A DNA stretch of 64,000 nucleotides from Stichopus chloronotus (lineage: Eukaryota; Echinodermata; Holothuroidea; Aspidochirotida; Stichopodidae). The stretch spans positions 1 to 64,000 of the forward strand of contig CM037850.1 of the NCBI GenBank assembly GCA_021234535.1. The letters run 5' to 3'. A program made the position numbers and the translations under genes. Positions 23,672 to 36,000 of the stretch are shown one piece after another; position 1 is the stretch's first letter; each line of letters begins with the position of its first letter. The notes under the pieces are model-generated. The model did no database searches. It saw nothing but the letters and a program-made list of their open reading frames with translations, and was not told where the DNA came from.

Positions 23672-23869
23672 CAATCTTGGACAAAATTGTTGGGACACTT
23701 TGTCGTACGGTGCAAATATAATACTGAATTTTAGGTGAGAGGATAACATGAAACGCCTCGCCCCTTTCCAATGTTGCGCTATTGAAGTGAACGTACCCTT
23801 TGAACAGCAATCCTATAGCCAACATTGAACGGGGGCGCGGGGTGTCCCAAGGTATTTTGTCCAAGATTG
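23672..23869 (+). mobile_element. 198 bp palindromic MITE, copy 2
   Basis: Same length, orientation and terminal repeats as copy 1, differing at about eight positions over 198 bp by eye. Its right end is followed by TA and the resumed reading frame. Confidence 0.85.
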
Positions 23870-23871
23870 TA

Positions 23872-25852
23872 GTCATGCAGGTTCTGAACAGAATAGGGCA
23901 CTGTATCAGCTACAATAAAGCAAAGAGCCTGGAGACAGAATTAGCCTATTCTGTTGATGATGATGAACGTGATGCTCCTGATGGGATTTTTCTCAAACCA
24001 AATTTGGATGCAGCTTGCGTATGGGACAATATTGATTCAAATGTCGAAACATTGGATGGGAAGAACACTCTCCATATCACAGTTGGCCATACTTACCAGA
24101 ATGTTTCAGGCGAAAACCAACCAACCACCAGTGCCTTGATTGAGTTACGGGAAGGGAGGAACAGACGCAAGTTTTCGGGGAGAGAAAGAGATCTACCTTC
24201 TATGACAAAGTATATTAGCAAATTAGCTAAGTTCATTCATGAGTCATTCACTACTGATGATGAAGCTGCAGGTACATCAACCCAAGCCACAACCATCAAA
24301 GAACTGAATGCTCATCAGATCAAACTGAAGGTACTGGATACGTATTTTCTTTGGAAGTTGAAAGAAGGGAAGGTACCACTGTATGCAGGATTCATGAGTA
24401 AATATATCACTGACCAATTACCGCTTCAAAGGATATGCTACATGGATCCAATTACAAAGTCACCAACCAACAATGATGTTGTGAGAGAAACAATGATTCA
24501 CACCATGAACACAGCAAGGAAACAGGACAAGACTATGCAGTTGTCACCTACGATCTGGCCATTGCACTGAAAGCATACTCAATACCAGCCATCGAAGCCC
24601 CCTTGTTTGACCACCTCTTAGTAATGCTAGGCAACTTCCACATTGAGCTAGTATTCTTTGGAGCAGTTGGCACTTTTATAAATGGATGTGGCATAGAGTT
24701 CATTCTAGCTGAAACAGACATCTTGGCAGAGGGCTCAATGATGGAATTTGTAAAAGGAAAGTTTTATAACAGATGCACAAGGATCCACGAGGTACTTGCC
24801 AATGTTCTGGAGCAGAAGTTGTACAACCAGTTCCTCCTCAACATAGCTGGAAGATTGTAATTCCATTCAGCATATTATGTCAACAGTCCCGGAGGATCCA
24901 AGACAAGCAGAAAAGCACCTCTCATCAAATAGTAATAGATCACATTCACATGTATGAGGGCTATTTTCAGTCATTTCTTGATGAGCAGCATGGATCTACT
25001 GGACAGTTTTGTGCCACATACATATACCTGGTCAATAGTCTCCATAGAGAAATACAGCAATGTGTGAAGACAAATGATGTCAGTGGGTACATCCGTGTCT
25101 TTCCGGCTATGTTGGATGTATTCTTTGCACTCAACCGGCCAAATTATGCAAGGTGGGGGACACTTTTCCTCAAGAAACTGGAGAGTGCAGGTGCAAAGGT
25201 CCGTGAAGTACTGACGAAAGGGGCATTCTCTATAAGGTGTACAAGAAAAAACTTCAACAGATCAGCCGTTGACCTCTCTTTAGCACAGACAATCAATCAT
25301 GACGCTGCCTCAAGTTCAAGAGGAATAGTTGCAGTAGCACAATGTCGACCATCCAGAACCAAGCAGGACAACAGTCAGATGACCACCGAGTGCAAAGGTA
25401 GATGAATTCTGCAATCCATTCGCAGAGGATGCACCAACCTCTCTGGTGAACAATGCAACTGGCCAAGAAGCATCTATCTCCACCGAATCACATTTGCTTG
25501 GCACTCTGGAAAGGGGTCAGAAAGAACGAGGAAAATTCATGGATGAATGGAGAAAGGACAACGCTCGATTTTTACAAACTGTTAAACACACACGTGTCCA
25601 AAATTTTGCAACCCAAAACATGAAGAAGAAAGTAGGAAAACAGTCCCATGATGCCAAGACGAATGCGGAGAGCTTGAGATATATGTTTGTGCAAGTCATG
25701 GTAGTTGCTGCAGAGAAGACTGCATTTGACCTTAGAAAAGTTCTCGCTGATCATCCAATTACAACATATCCACTTTCTCTTGCACACTGTGATGGGTCCC
25801 TTGTGAAAACCATGAAATCATCATTGCTGAAGAAGCTCGAGTCCCTACAGAC
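23872..25852 (+). pseudogene. Central region of the 20.3-27.8 kb gene
   Basis: Resumes in frame as VMQVLNRIGHCISYNKAKSL, then a TPDGI-like segment (DAPDGIFLKPNLDAACVWDN) and HITVGHTYQNVSGEN. A shift at about 24530 leads to YAVVTYDLAIALKAYSI, FDHLLVMLGNFHIELVFFGA and GKFYNRCTRIHEVLANVLEQ. Further shifts at about 24850 and 25400 lead to EQHGSTGQFCATYIYLVNSL, LNRPNYARWGTLFLKKLESA, NFNRSAVDLSLAQTINHDAA, and then NPFAEDAPTSLVNNATG and TTYPLSLAHCDGSLVKT. The order is collinear with the family. TYDLA and GNFHIE are among its most conserved boxes; their role is not known to me. Confidence 0.75.
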
Positions 25853-26556
25853 CAGGGAGGTGTTATTAAATGGAGATCCATCGGAAACTTTAATTTATGC
25901 TAATCCAATGAGATTGACCTCTGAGTAGAGACCTAATCCTTTAATTGGGGATTATTGAACTAAAGGGCATTGAAAACCTTTGTCTAATATCTACGCAACC
26001 TCATCTGCTAATTCATACCTACAGCGACCCCAACAAAAAGGATTATTTAAAGGAATGCTTTAATGTCTAACTAGTTGCCGACAGTCAAGTACGAAACACT
26101 GTTCGGACATTCCAAACGACTGTTTATTGCCAAGAGACCTAATGATGCCGGCTATACACCAATGCTCATGATCTATGCAAATGAGCACAAGGAGTATAAG
26201 ACTAAACTTTGCCATCGGTTTTTGACTTATATTCACATTCGCTCGCAGGACCTAAAAAGCACCCTCATTTTGAGCATGTTGTAGGGTACTAGACAAGTAT
26301 GTTGAAAATAGCGTCGAAACACGTCGAAACCCTTAAATTAATTTACAGCTTAAGCGACTGGCAATGTTAAGGCAAGGGGCAAATTTCGCGAGCTGCCCAT
26401 CGATGTAGCAGATGACATCTCCCACTTGTGCTTAGTTCTTAACACCACTTAAGCCTATTGAATCATTAAGAACAACACAAAAGAGATTACTGTCGGCAAC
26501 TAGTAGGCTTCAAAGAAAGAGTTTTCGATAGATCTCCATCTAATAACACCTCCCTG
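25853..26556 (+). mobile_element. 704 bp MITE in an exon, 7 bp target duplication TACAGAC
   Basis: The ends are inverted repeats: CAGGGAGGTGTTATTAAATG at the left and its imperfect reverse complement ending CACCTCCCTG at the right, extending over ~35 bp. TACAGAC flanks both sides (25846-25852 and 26557-26563). Excision with one copy of the duplication restores LESLQ-TEVITDADLPRSY across the site. CAGGG ends suggest the hAT group, which usually makes 8 bp duplications, so assignment is tentative. An inner inverted pair CTAGTTGCCGACAGT / ACTGTCGGCAACTAG (about 26069 and 26488) may be a second, nested element. Confidence 0.8.
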
Positions 26557-26563
26557 TACAGAC

Positions 26564-26788
26564 TGAAGTAATCACAGATGCAGATCTACCAAGGAGCTAT
26601 GTACAGGTTTACGATGGTGGACTCCTCCTCCATTCTGTACTGTCACAAACAAACATGGGCACTTCATACCCATCAGTGGCTCGTTCAGTATTGTCAGAGG
26701 TATGTTCAGGGAGGGCTACTGAGGTGCATGTGTGCTTTGACAAGTATGTTGAAAACTCCATAAAGGAAAGTAAGCGCAGACCATACAG
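26564..26788 (+). pseudogene. Coding block after the 704 bp MITE
   Basis: In frame with the sequence left of the MITE: EVITDADLPRSYVQVYDGGL, MGTSYPSVARSVLSEV, VHVCFDKYVENSIKESKRRP. Ends at ACAG/GTGGGT, a plausible donor. Family members normally continue with a further conserved region here that is not present, suggesting a deletion. Confidence 0.7.
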
Positions 26789-26948
26789 GTGGGTGCCTAA
26801 TGTTCATTCAGTCATGTTAGGCCAATGTGTATTGAAGTTGTTTCAGCATTTTCACTCTTGCCCACATACTAGGACATTTGCTTGCATGCAACAATGTTAA
26901 TTTCATTTTGCGATTATAAGTCAACCCTCTCTCCTTCTTGTTCTACAG

Positions 26949-27157
26949 GAAAGGTAAAACTAAGCCTGGACCTCATAGAGAAGGACATAAGTGGTAGCTT
27001 CGTTGAGCCCTCCATGAGTATGGGTGAACTACACAAGACTGTTGACCTGGATGTTGCATCTGAGTTCGTCTGTCGCATGTATGGCCATGGCAAAACTCAA
27101 GATGTCAACAAAGCACACTTCAACAAACTGATGCAATTGACTGGCAAAGTTGACAAG
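26949..27157 (+). pseudogene. Penultimate exon of the 20.3-27.8 kb gene
   Basis: The acceptor TTCTACAG precedes GKVKLSLDLIEKD...ASEFVCRMYGHGKTQDVNKA..., ending VDKV at the donor AAG/GTAAGA. The EFVCRMYG box followed by DVN is a family hallmark upstream of the LPPC block. Confidence 0.7.
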
Positions 27158-27505
27158 GTAAGAGATAAGATTCCTGATATCATCATTTTTCAAGACACAT
27201 CTCCAGAATATACCATTTGTCCACTTTGCATGACCGTTGAACTTTTTCCAACAGACACACTAGAAGACAATACGTAATGAGCATTTTCATGTTGAATGTG
27301 AAATTCTTTTTAGCACATAATCCATTTGACAACTCAGTCCAACACATGGCCTTAGATGAGGAGATAAAACTACCAATTTTGAGTACTGCACAATGTTGAA
27401 TATAAAGGAATGCAACTATAGTGAAGCCTCACTCAAACAAAATAAATATCATCAAGATACACATAATCAACACAGCCCTAATTAGCCTCTCTGTTGCCTT
27501 TCAAG

Positions 27506-27844
27506 AAAATCCAGTGGCAAACATCGAGCGGGTGGATTGTACCATGCTGCCCCCTTGCCAACAGACTGTACTTGAGATGAAGATCCCAATATGTTGCAAC
27601 ACTATGGATGCATGCCGTGACAGCAGTTCCTGGACAAGGAATTTCACCTATCAATTATGGATGGTTGGTGGAAGACAACTGTTTAAAGCCAACCTGGTTT
27701 GGGGGTCCAGCCATACCAAGAAGTCTATTTAGCGATGGCTGTGATGATGGTGCAGAGGGAATTCGGATAAAATCTGATGACGAGTCTGGGACAGAAGTTC
27801 GCATTTCCGATGAGCAAGTGAGTGACTCAGATGACGAGGCATGA
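27506..27844 (+). pseudogene. Last exon of the 20.3-27.8 kb gene
   Basis: The likely acceptor CTTTCAAG precedes a segment with MLPPCQQTVLEMK. A one-base shift near 27583 leads to SQYVATLWMHAVTAVPGQ, INYGWLVEDNCLKPTWFGGP and an acidic end. The LPPC, then Y-A-x-x-W, then GW, then PxW order matches the family's C-terminus. Confidence 0.7.
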
Positions 27845-27849
27845 AATGA

Positions 27850-28790
27850 AGGTACAGTTATGGAAGATGAAGATGAGGATTCAGTAACTTCCTGAATGAC
27901 ATCCATTTCATCTTGGTCAAGGACTATATTTGTTTCACACTTGTCATCTTTACCACTGAGTCACATGTTATTTGTGTTAGTTTTGATACGTTGTAGTATC
28001 ACTTGAGGGGTGTTAGTATCATTAAGGTGATAATTATACTATTTCTCTTCACAGGAGCATCCATTACTGTGAATCTTTCAGTGATTCTAAAAAACACATG
28101 CCAAGTATTCCTGCTATAGTGTCGAAAGACCTCAGTCTAATAATGGAAGAATTTGTGTACATGTATTCAAATGTATCCTATTTTGTAATTGGAAATGAGT
28201 CAGTTGTTCTGATGAGAAGGAAATTAGGATTTTTTGTGCAGTTGTGAAGATGTATCATTTTGGTCAGCCCGGTATTAGTAATATAAGTAAGAAAAAAACA
28301 GTCAATATTTATGTGATGTTTGTATGTGCCAGAACAGGAACCTTGCTGAACTATGAGTGGACAGGCATCCTGTGTTAACCAAATACTTCTATTTAGCATG
28401 CTATTCAGCACATTCACACTAAAATTTATGATGTACCCGTCCCTAAATATGTAATGCAATGATTGCAAATAGCCTGGATTTGATGTCAGGATGTTAAGTA
28501 GGGGCCTACAGGTTCAGTGTTTTTGTCGAGTTTGAAATCTTCTGTGACAGATTGTTTTATTATTTTTGTTCAGAAAAGCAATTAATGGAGGAATACTTTA
28601 TCTCATATAAGACAACTGAATGGAAGGACTTTGATCCCTGTGTTACAGCTTGAGGAAATTGTAGAACATGTATGTGTTGAGGTGTCATACCTTACCTAAC
28701 CCAGTCACATGGGACTATGCTTATTATTTCCCAGATGGCTTTGCTGGATAACTGTTTCAACTGAGCAAGCTAAGTTGAGCTGGGATACTA
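27850..28790. other. Non-coding stretch, no gene seen
   Basis: Follows the stop of the broken gene. No clear polyadenylation cluster or further exon is recognised. Confidence 0.5.
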
Positions 28791-28793
28791 AGG

Positions 28794-28810
28794 AGGGGGG
28801 GGGGGGGGGG
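28794..28810. repeat. Poly(G) run
   Basis: A run of about 17 G directly beside the dispersed repeat that begins at 28815. Confidence 0.8.
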
Positions 28811-28814
28811 GTTG

Positions 28815-29191
28815 GTGGGCTCTGCCAGATACATCCTACCTATGGAATAGTCTGTCACTAGACATTCATTATACATGGGACTGTTCCAAACATTTTTAAA
28901 ATGGTCATTCTTGTCTGGCAAGTACATCCCACCATCACAATAGTCTGGCATCAGCCATTCAGTGCACCTAGGGCTATGACCAAAATTTTCCTGTAAGTTT
29001 TATCCGGTAACCCTATCAGCTGATCTAGCTCACTTTGGAGACCCTTCCCCCAATGCCCTCTCACCCACACCCACCACCGTAGAATAGGCAGACTTGCATT
29101 TCCAGCAAGGGAAGAGCACATGGACTATCCCTGTGTATGTATGAATTGGTTTCTTTTCCAGCTAGGCTGACCCCTGTGGGCTCCTGGTCTA
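28815..29191 (-). repeat. Dispersed repeat, inverted copy of 11072-11500
   Basis: Reverse-complement match to 11072-11500 over its whole length, including AGGGCTATGACC, CTACGGTGG-like and CCAGCTAGGCTGACCCC segments. The two copies are 17.3 kb apart. Confidence 0.8.
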
Positions 29192-29199
29192 ATGTGTTA

Positions 29200-29987
29200 A
29201 TCATGCAAAATAGGGGGGGGGGGCATTGTGTAGAAAAGAGTATGCAATAACTTGAGAATTAGGTGTCACTTGAGCTAAAACTAAGAATTCCCGACAGCTG
29301 TACTGTAAGGGAAGAGAACCCAGTCAAAAGTCTTCCTTTTGGAATATTTTGACAGTTTTATGGACCATGAACCTAAAACCCGGGGTTACAATAGCGCAAC
29401 TCAACACGCAATTCAACTTTCAACGAAAATTGCACAATGTGAAGCATCGTTAACTAATAAATGTAAAATATTAACTACAACATCTATTCACCTATTCCAG
29501 ACAACCAGGATTGAAAGAAATTGTGACGCTGTTCTATTCCAAACAGCTTTTATGATCAATTCAATATGAAAGTTGAATCCTGTAGAATCATGTTTGTGTG
29601 ATCCAGGCTTTAGAAAAACAGCAACAATTTTCCATATTTTATTGAGAGTCCATGGGGCTAGAGGATTAAGGAAATAATTTAAAAAAATGCAAAAACGAGA
29701 TACGTGTTGAAAAATCCTGAAAACTAAAGGGAAGTGTTTAAACCCCACGCCTTGGATCAGCCAGTATGTTTCATATGCAAATTGCTATGGTACAAGCACA
29801 CAATTAGGCTGTATATAATCGTGTAGCGTGAGAATTTTTAGGATAGTATGCATGCAAGAAAATCTTTCAAATAGAGCAAAAATTATGGTGATGTGTTGAT
29901 ATAAATGCAGTATCTTCATTCTGCCCACGATAACAATGATTGACAACTGGGTGAGACAAAGCAATTAAACTGAATTTTCTTACTTAC
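29200..29987. other. Non-coding stretch; terminal recombinase exon not found
   Basis: Begins with a run of G at 29212-29222. The recombinase gene on the minus strand should continue into this region or further left, because its last recognised exon ends at a good donor. No stop-containing terminal exon could be identified. Confidence 0.4.
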
Positions 29988-30089
29988 TACATCTTTATTG
30001 TTGGCCTTTCTGCCATACATCCTCTTAGTTTCATGGTACAATTTCATCTGCCTCTTCACTTCTTCCATTGTGACGGATGCTCTTTTTGC
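29988..30089 (-). CDS. Recombinase gene, basic tail exon
   Basis: Acceptor CTTTCTTTCAG, 34 codons, AKRASVTMEEVKRQMKLYHE then a Lys/Arg-rich end, donor GTAAGT. Phase 0 at both ends. Lys/Arg content suggests a nucleic-acid contact or nuclear targeting role, which is inference. Confidence 0.65.
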
Positions 30090-33000
30090 CTGAAAGAAAG
30101 TGAATTGTGCAATAGAATGGACCACAAATTACGTGCACACCATGCAGCCACTGTGATGGAGATTGTTGTGGCCTGCTACTATCTCCCAAATCTCTGTTAG
30201 TTTATTGCAATGCCTCCTGCTATCATTTTTTTTTTTTTGAAATTCATAGCAGATCTGTTAAAGATATATACAGCAATGAATGTCAGAGCAGGAAATAGCA
30301 GTTTTGGAGCTTTGCCATTAATTGTTCATTATCTGCATTCTCAAGAACAATCACGCTATATCACTACAAGTCCAAGTTGGCTATCGCTTGTTAGAGTAAG
30401 ATCTGGAAAAAAATAAAGCAATATTCCTGGTATCACATGACCAACAAAATGACCAAAGTTGCCAGCCTATCTGTCTTATATTTCTCCATTAGGATGTTTA
30501 CGCACAAATTCACTGAGTTTACACTCTGTAGAACACCTGGAAAGCTAATTACTAACAAGCTGCATGTAAGAATGGAATTTCCAAGTAATATTCTCATAGT
30601 GTAGTTAGTAATCTGATGAGAACATAGTAAAAATCTGTATCCTAGCCCAACACACAATGGTTTCCTAGCTGGATACACGACACACACTGCTGCGAGTTAA
30701 GCATAGTGTGTTTTATTCTCAATATATTTTAAATTGGCATTTTCATCTCTCTCTCTCTCTTAATTGCCAATCTGTGACAATACAAAGATTCTCTTCATTT
30801 CACTTTAGGAAAACAATAGAAAAGTTGCTCATCATTAAACTGGAACTTGATCCCAAGGTAGACCTTACACAAAACTAAATGCATTAGTGATACAGTGCAC
30901 TGTGACAAACTTGAAGACTGTAAAGATGCTTACCTTGTTTTCTGTTTCATTCACCCTGGAGGTTGTTGGGTAATTTTGCTGAAGGGCAGAAACATTGAAT
31001 TTGATTAACTTGTAAAGGTTAATGACATACATGACAAGTATAACTACTGCAGTTTCCATTGCACTAATGCAATATCTGCAAATTTCATACTTTAATACAG
31101 TAATAATACATAATTAACAAACTTATAAAGCGCCTTATCCAGTTAAAATATAAAAGCTCCGAGGCGCTGTACAAACATAAAAATTAAAATAGCGGTTACC
31201 AAAAACTTAGCACAATAAATCACAGAAGCTCAAATTACAAAAAATGCTACCTTAAAAAAACAAAATGGTAAGAAACCATAAAAACCAGATAGAGAAACTT
31301 AAATATGTACCAAAGACACAAGCTTAAAAAAACATGACATAGTTAAAACCATAAGAGCAAGAGGCACTGGGAAAAACCATAAAAACAGATGAAATAGACA
31401 AGACAAGTACTGGCTTACCTAAAAGCTGCTTTAAGGAATAAAGGTTTTAAAAGTTTCTTAAAATCGTGAATTGTATTGGTAAGCTTTACTCCCTCAGGCA
31501 GATTGTTCCAAAATGTTGCAGCGAATCTATCCAACCGTCTGTTTTCTTAGGTGGAGTTTCTAACTTTGGGGACAACCAGGAGAGATTTGTTGGATTGAGA
31601 GCGGAGGGATCTAGACAGCTGAACTTCTTTAAGCAGATCCCAAACATAAACTGGTGCCGAATTGTTTAATGTTTTGCATGTGTAGAGGAGAATCTCAAAT
31701 TGTGGTCTATAACGTACCGGTAGCCAATGCAGATTTTGCAGAATTGGTTTAATATGTTCGTGATGTCGAGTATGAGTCCCAAGGGGAAGCACAATTCTGT
31801 ACTCATTGAAGACGACCAATGAGCGCTTGAGGGAGGCCAGAGAGCAAAGCATTACCATAATCTAATCGTGATGTGACCAGAGAGTGAACTAAAATCTTAC
31901 ATACATCATCTGGAATAAACTTTCTTATATTACCGATGCTATGAATATAATAGTTGCAGGATGTAATGACTGAATCAACCTGTTTTATCATTGAAAGGTG
32001 CTTATCTAAATAAATTCCTAAATTTTGTACATACTACGAGGAGTGTATTTCATTAAAATCGACTTGTATACTTAAATTTCTGATAACATTAGCCTGTGCC
32101 TTAGGTGCAAATACAATCAGCTCTGTCTGTTCATGGTTCTGTTTCAAAAAAATATCGTACATCCACCTACTAACGTCCTCTATACTAGATTGAAGCTTAA
32201 TTCTAACATCGTTCCATGAATCTCTAGGACTGAAAGGCAAGTAAAGTTGTGTGTCATCAGCGTAGCAATGATAACTAATACTATGACTCTTGATAATTTC
32301 CCCTACAGGACGAGTAAACATACAATACATCACAGGAACCAAAACTGAGCCTTGCGGTACACCTAAATGAAGATCTAGACTGTTTGACACAACATCCCCT
32401 ATTCTTACACACTGTGTTCTGTCCTTAAGATATGATTCCAACCAAGACAAGTGGCCAGCGGTAATTCCAAAAGAATACTTACGGCAATTTATTTTGTACA
32501 TTCAACACATAGTTTGGTCATAGAATAGGTTCCTATGCCATGAATCAGCTAGAACAGTAAACAGTTCTGCGTGCATTCGTACACAATATATACTTTCAAA
32601 GAAGTACAATAAAGCCAATTCAACCAGTGCTGAAATGAGTACAGTGTATGCAATAGTAACCGTTTTTAGATCTTCAAATCTATGCATCTGTTTCATAGAA
32701 TCTCAGCTCTGCAATAAGTTTCATGTCAACCGCAATGATATGAAACTGTTCTGCATTTTGAAATGTGTCCTTTGCAATATGCTTAAGGGCCAGTTGTTTA
32801 AATGTATAATAACATTGTAACTCTGTCCATTTAAAATTACATCTTTCAGGTGACACATATTTTTAATAGGTTCAAAACGAAAAAAAAAAAAAAATACTGG
32901 AGCACAGGCCTCTGACAAGGAAGAAAATGGATCATCTAATGGTGTACATTATTCTCTATATGGTATCCAATAATGATCATGAAGGTGATATGAATGTGAA

Positions 33001-36000
33001 ATATACTTACAGCATGTTCTTGGCTTGGAGGTGGTGATGGCGGGATGACCTGAAATAAGGTTAATAAATATATTACCTGAACATACTGTGTATTAACTCA
33101 TTGCAGCTATTGTCTTTGCTGCAATGGATTCTTTAAATTCAAGGTGTGCATGTACTTAATACATCTAATCACTGGAATTTGACAAAATAGTAACAACAAC
33201 ACCTTACCACAGTTTTGCACCAAGTATTGATGTGAAGCATTGTAGATCAAAGTTGGTATCATCACTGCAAAAAAAAAAGAATCATTTTTTTTAAATTAAT
33301 AGTAAGAAAATTGAACAGGATGCAGCAATTACGCGGGAGTATCTAACATGGGATGAGAACGTCACACAAAACCAGGCAAGTAATCCTGAACCCGGTCCTG
33401 CATGCGAAGGAGTCAACAGTGAGCACAATTCTCAAGGACGCCGTGCATGATTTCTCTTTGCATGCAATAATGCCACTGGTCAGTTCAGTTGTCACTTGAT
33501 ATTGTGTTTTGAAATACTGATGAGTGTGGTTTTCAAAGCTCAGCTATGATATTACAGATTACAGCGTGGATTAGCCAGGTTTTTAGTTTTGAGAAGTTTG
33601 TGTAGACCTTCAAGTGATAATGCAAAGCACTAGCTGTAACATTTACCTCGTGTTTTCAGATCGTTTTCTCTTTCAATACAGATTAATGATCATGGAAAAC
33701 TCCTCAACATGTATGTGCAAGTTTTCATTTGTTTCTGTGTATACCTTTAAGGTTGAATATGGCAGGAATATCAGTGCTTTGTTAACTTAACTGCTTACTC
33801 CTATACGTTCATCATTACTGTAGGTAGTATACGACAGTACTGACATGGAACGTCATACAAAGCAGCATGTTAGGTAAGTAATTGCCCTTGCAGTTGGATT
33901 ATTGAGCTGGTAGGACATTAAAGGGATACTGAACAAAACAAGATTTTACTTTCAACCAACCTTTTCACCCATTTCTATGTTGTTTGTTGGCATAGTTTAA
34001 GAGGTTCAGCTGAAAATAGTTTGCTTAGTAATTTCTTTAATGGATTAAACAATGACACTACAAACAAAGGTGTCGTTTAGTTGCTGCCCAGCATATCTAT
34101 TGGTACAAACTATCTGAGATACCCATGATGATAAGCCATATTTTTAAAATGCCCAGCTAATGGTAATTGTGCTGCAGTCCATAACACAGGTAAAATGTGG
34201 ATCATAAATGTTCTGAAATATAGTGTGTACAATGGGCAACACATGTTACACAGATTGTGCTTGCTTAGAAATGAATTATTCATGTAATCTTACACAGTTG
34301 CTATGCAGTGGCAGTTTCTTTATTCCTACACATATTATTGTAGTCTGGTTCCTCACATATTCTAGTCTACACACATTCTCACTGCAATGGAAACATAATA
34401 GCCAAAATTAGTGATAGATATCAGCATATGTTCAATCCCTCAGGCGAAGTTATTTATACCCCATTAATTAAGCCTGGGTAAAATTGGCATTACCTCACCC
34501 TAGAAGAGGGGCTTAATTAAACAAGCTCAGGATTGTTGCACTTCCACGGGAAATAATTCAAACAACTAGATTGGTCATGTTCATGGCAACATTGTGTAAG
34601 TTTTAAAGGCAGTCACTCATCACCCCAAGCTGAGGTTTTGGCTAGTGGAAAGCAAAAATCTCAATTGGTTCTGGTCTTTGATTGCCAGCAAATTCAAAAG
34701 ATGCAGAGTGGCTCATATTACACAGCATACACAAGGGCCCATTGTTTTAATTGCACAAGTGGAGGATTTTTAGACAGGCTGTGGGAGGGACTGAACATAA
34801 GTGGTTGGGAGAATTGGAACTGTCTGGGGTGATCAGTCTCTGCATGTAAGTTGTTTTCCAAACCTCATTTCTCTTTTGTCTACATCTTGTGGTGAACCTT
34901 ACGACCAAACCTCATCACCTTAGGTCATTTTTATCATCTCATACTGATTATGCATCCATTCAGATGGCAATAACACGTTCAAACAGACATCAACATTACC
35001 TGTACATGTACAAGTCCATTACAGGTTCAGACAAACTGGTCCCGACTTTGAGCCCCAAATCTCAGGTGTCACGTGACTGAATTTTTGCTTGGTCACTCTT
35101 GTTTCATGTTTGAGTTTTATACACGAATTCACTCGTAGTCAAAAAAAGATACACACTACTTCCTAAGAGCTTGTGTACATACTCTCTGTATGGGTACTCT
35201 TAGATCCATTTCACACATGCAGTCCAGCCAGCTTGGCTTCAGCTTCTGCAGAAAACTCTAATGGAGTTGTACACCTAATGAATGACTAGGTTTTCTTGCT
35301 CTGTATTTCATATCATGGCATGGGATATTAGTTGTCATGACCATAGACAAATGTATAATTGAAAAGACTTGTTGACTATTTTAGTGAGATCAGTTCATCA
35401 TGAACATTTGAAAAAGAAAAAAAAATGCTACAAGCTGCTTATGTGAATCTATACCTCTTCCCAAGCATTTCAAATACAAGTACTTACATCTGCGTCGTCA
35501 TCATCATCATCTTCATCAGGAGAGATTTTGGCCTGAGACTGGTGGGGCAGATGGCACAGGTAGCAGAGCAGATGTCTGTCGTTCAATTGAATACAAATAA
35601 GTATATGGTTACATTGAATCATGCTTGCCAACTCCCACCATTTCAACGTGAGTCTCACAGTTTCAGACATTGTCTTACACTGAAACTACCAGATCTCTAG
35701 TGAAAATAACAATGCAAGAATTTTTCCTTATTACAGACGAACATCGATGCTTTTCATCAGTGGTTTAAGTTTAATATTATTTAATGTATTGTTGTCAGAA
35801 AGGTTACTTATGTAGCAAAAGATTTCCTACGGAAGATACTGAAGAGGGTGAAGAAGAAATCTAACTCTTCTTAGTTTAGAAATGAACACTTTCTATAATA
35901 ATGTATCAGCTTCTCTAAAAGCTCCAGCTTTGACCAAACTATGATGATATATGAGGGAATACAATGTAATCAAATCTACATGGTACTTGTACTATGGAGG

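Larger units (their letters stand above)
21876..23869 (+). mobile_element. Composite transposon: two 198 bp MITEs flanking 1.6 kb, TA target duplication
   Basis: Two direct-repeat MITE copies lie at the outer ends. The left outer flank is ...AAACTA and the right outer flank is TAGTC..., giving a TA duplication (21874-21875 and 23870-23871). Removing 21876-23871 joins GGA-TCA-AAA-CTA to GTC-ATG-CAG in one frame (GSKL-VMQVLNRIGHC). The inner MITE edges are not flanked by TA on both sides (CCTGAG after copy 1, AAATTCT before copy 2). The simplest reading is that outer ends of two MITEs mobilised the whole 1,994 bp as a unit. The 1.6 kb cargo holds no open frame of note. Confidence 0.8.
20296..27844 (+). 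pseudogene. Multi-exon gene of an unnamed repetitive protein family, broken
   Basis: A set of + strand coding blocks reads as one protein: a CxxC/HxxC zinc-binding N-terminus, a long central region, and a C-terminal block ending in an acidic tail (SDDESGTEV...DSDDEA, stop at about 27844). I recognise the pattern as a family of large proteins scattered in many copies in invertebrate and fish genomes, usually left unnamed and probably derived from mobile elements. I cannot assign a function. Introns with GT-AG ends are present (20410-20647; 26789-26948; one starting at 27158). At least six single-nucleotide frameshifts, two exon insertions, a 5' truncation by the LINE, and an apparent internal loss between 26788 and 26949 make it a pseudogene unless some shifts are assembly errors. 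Confidence 0.75.
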
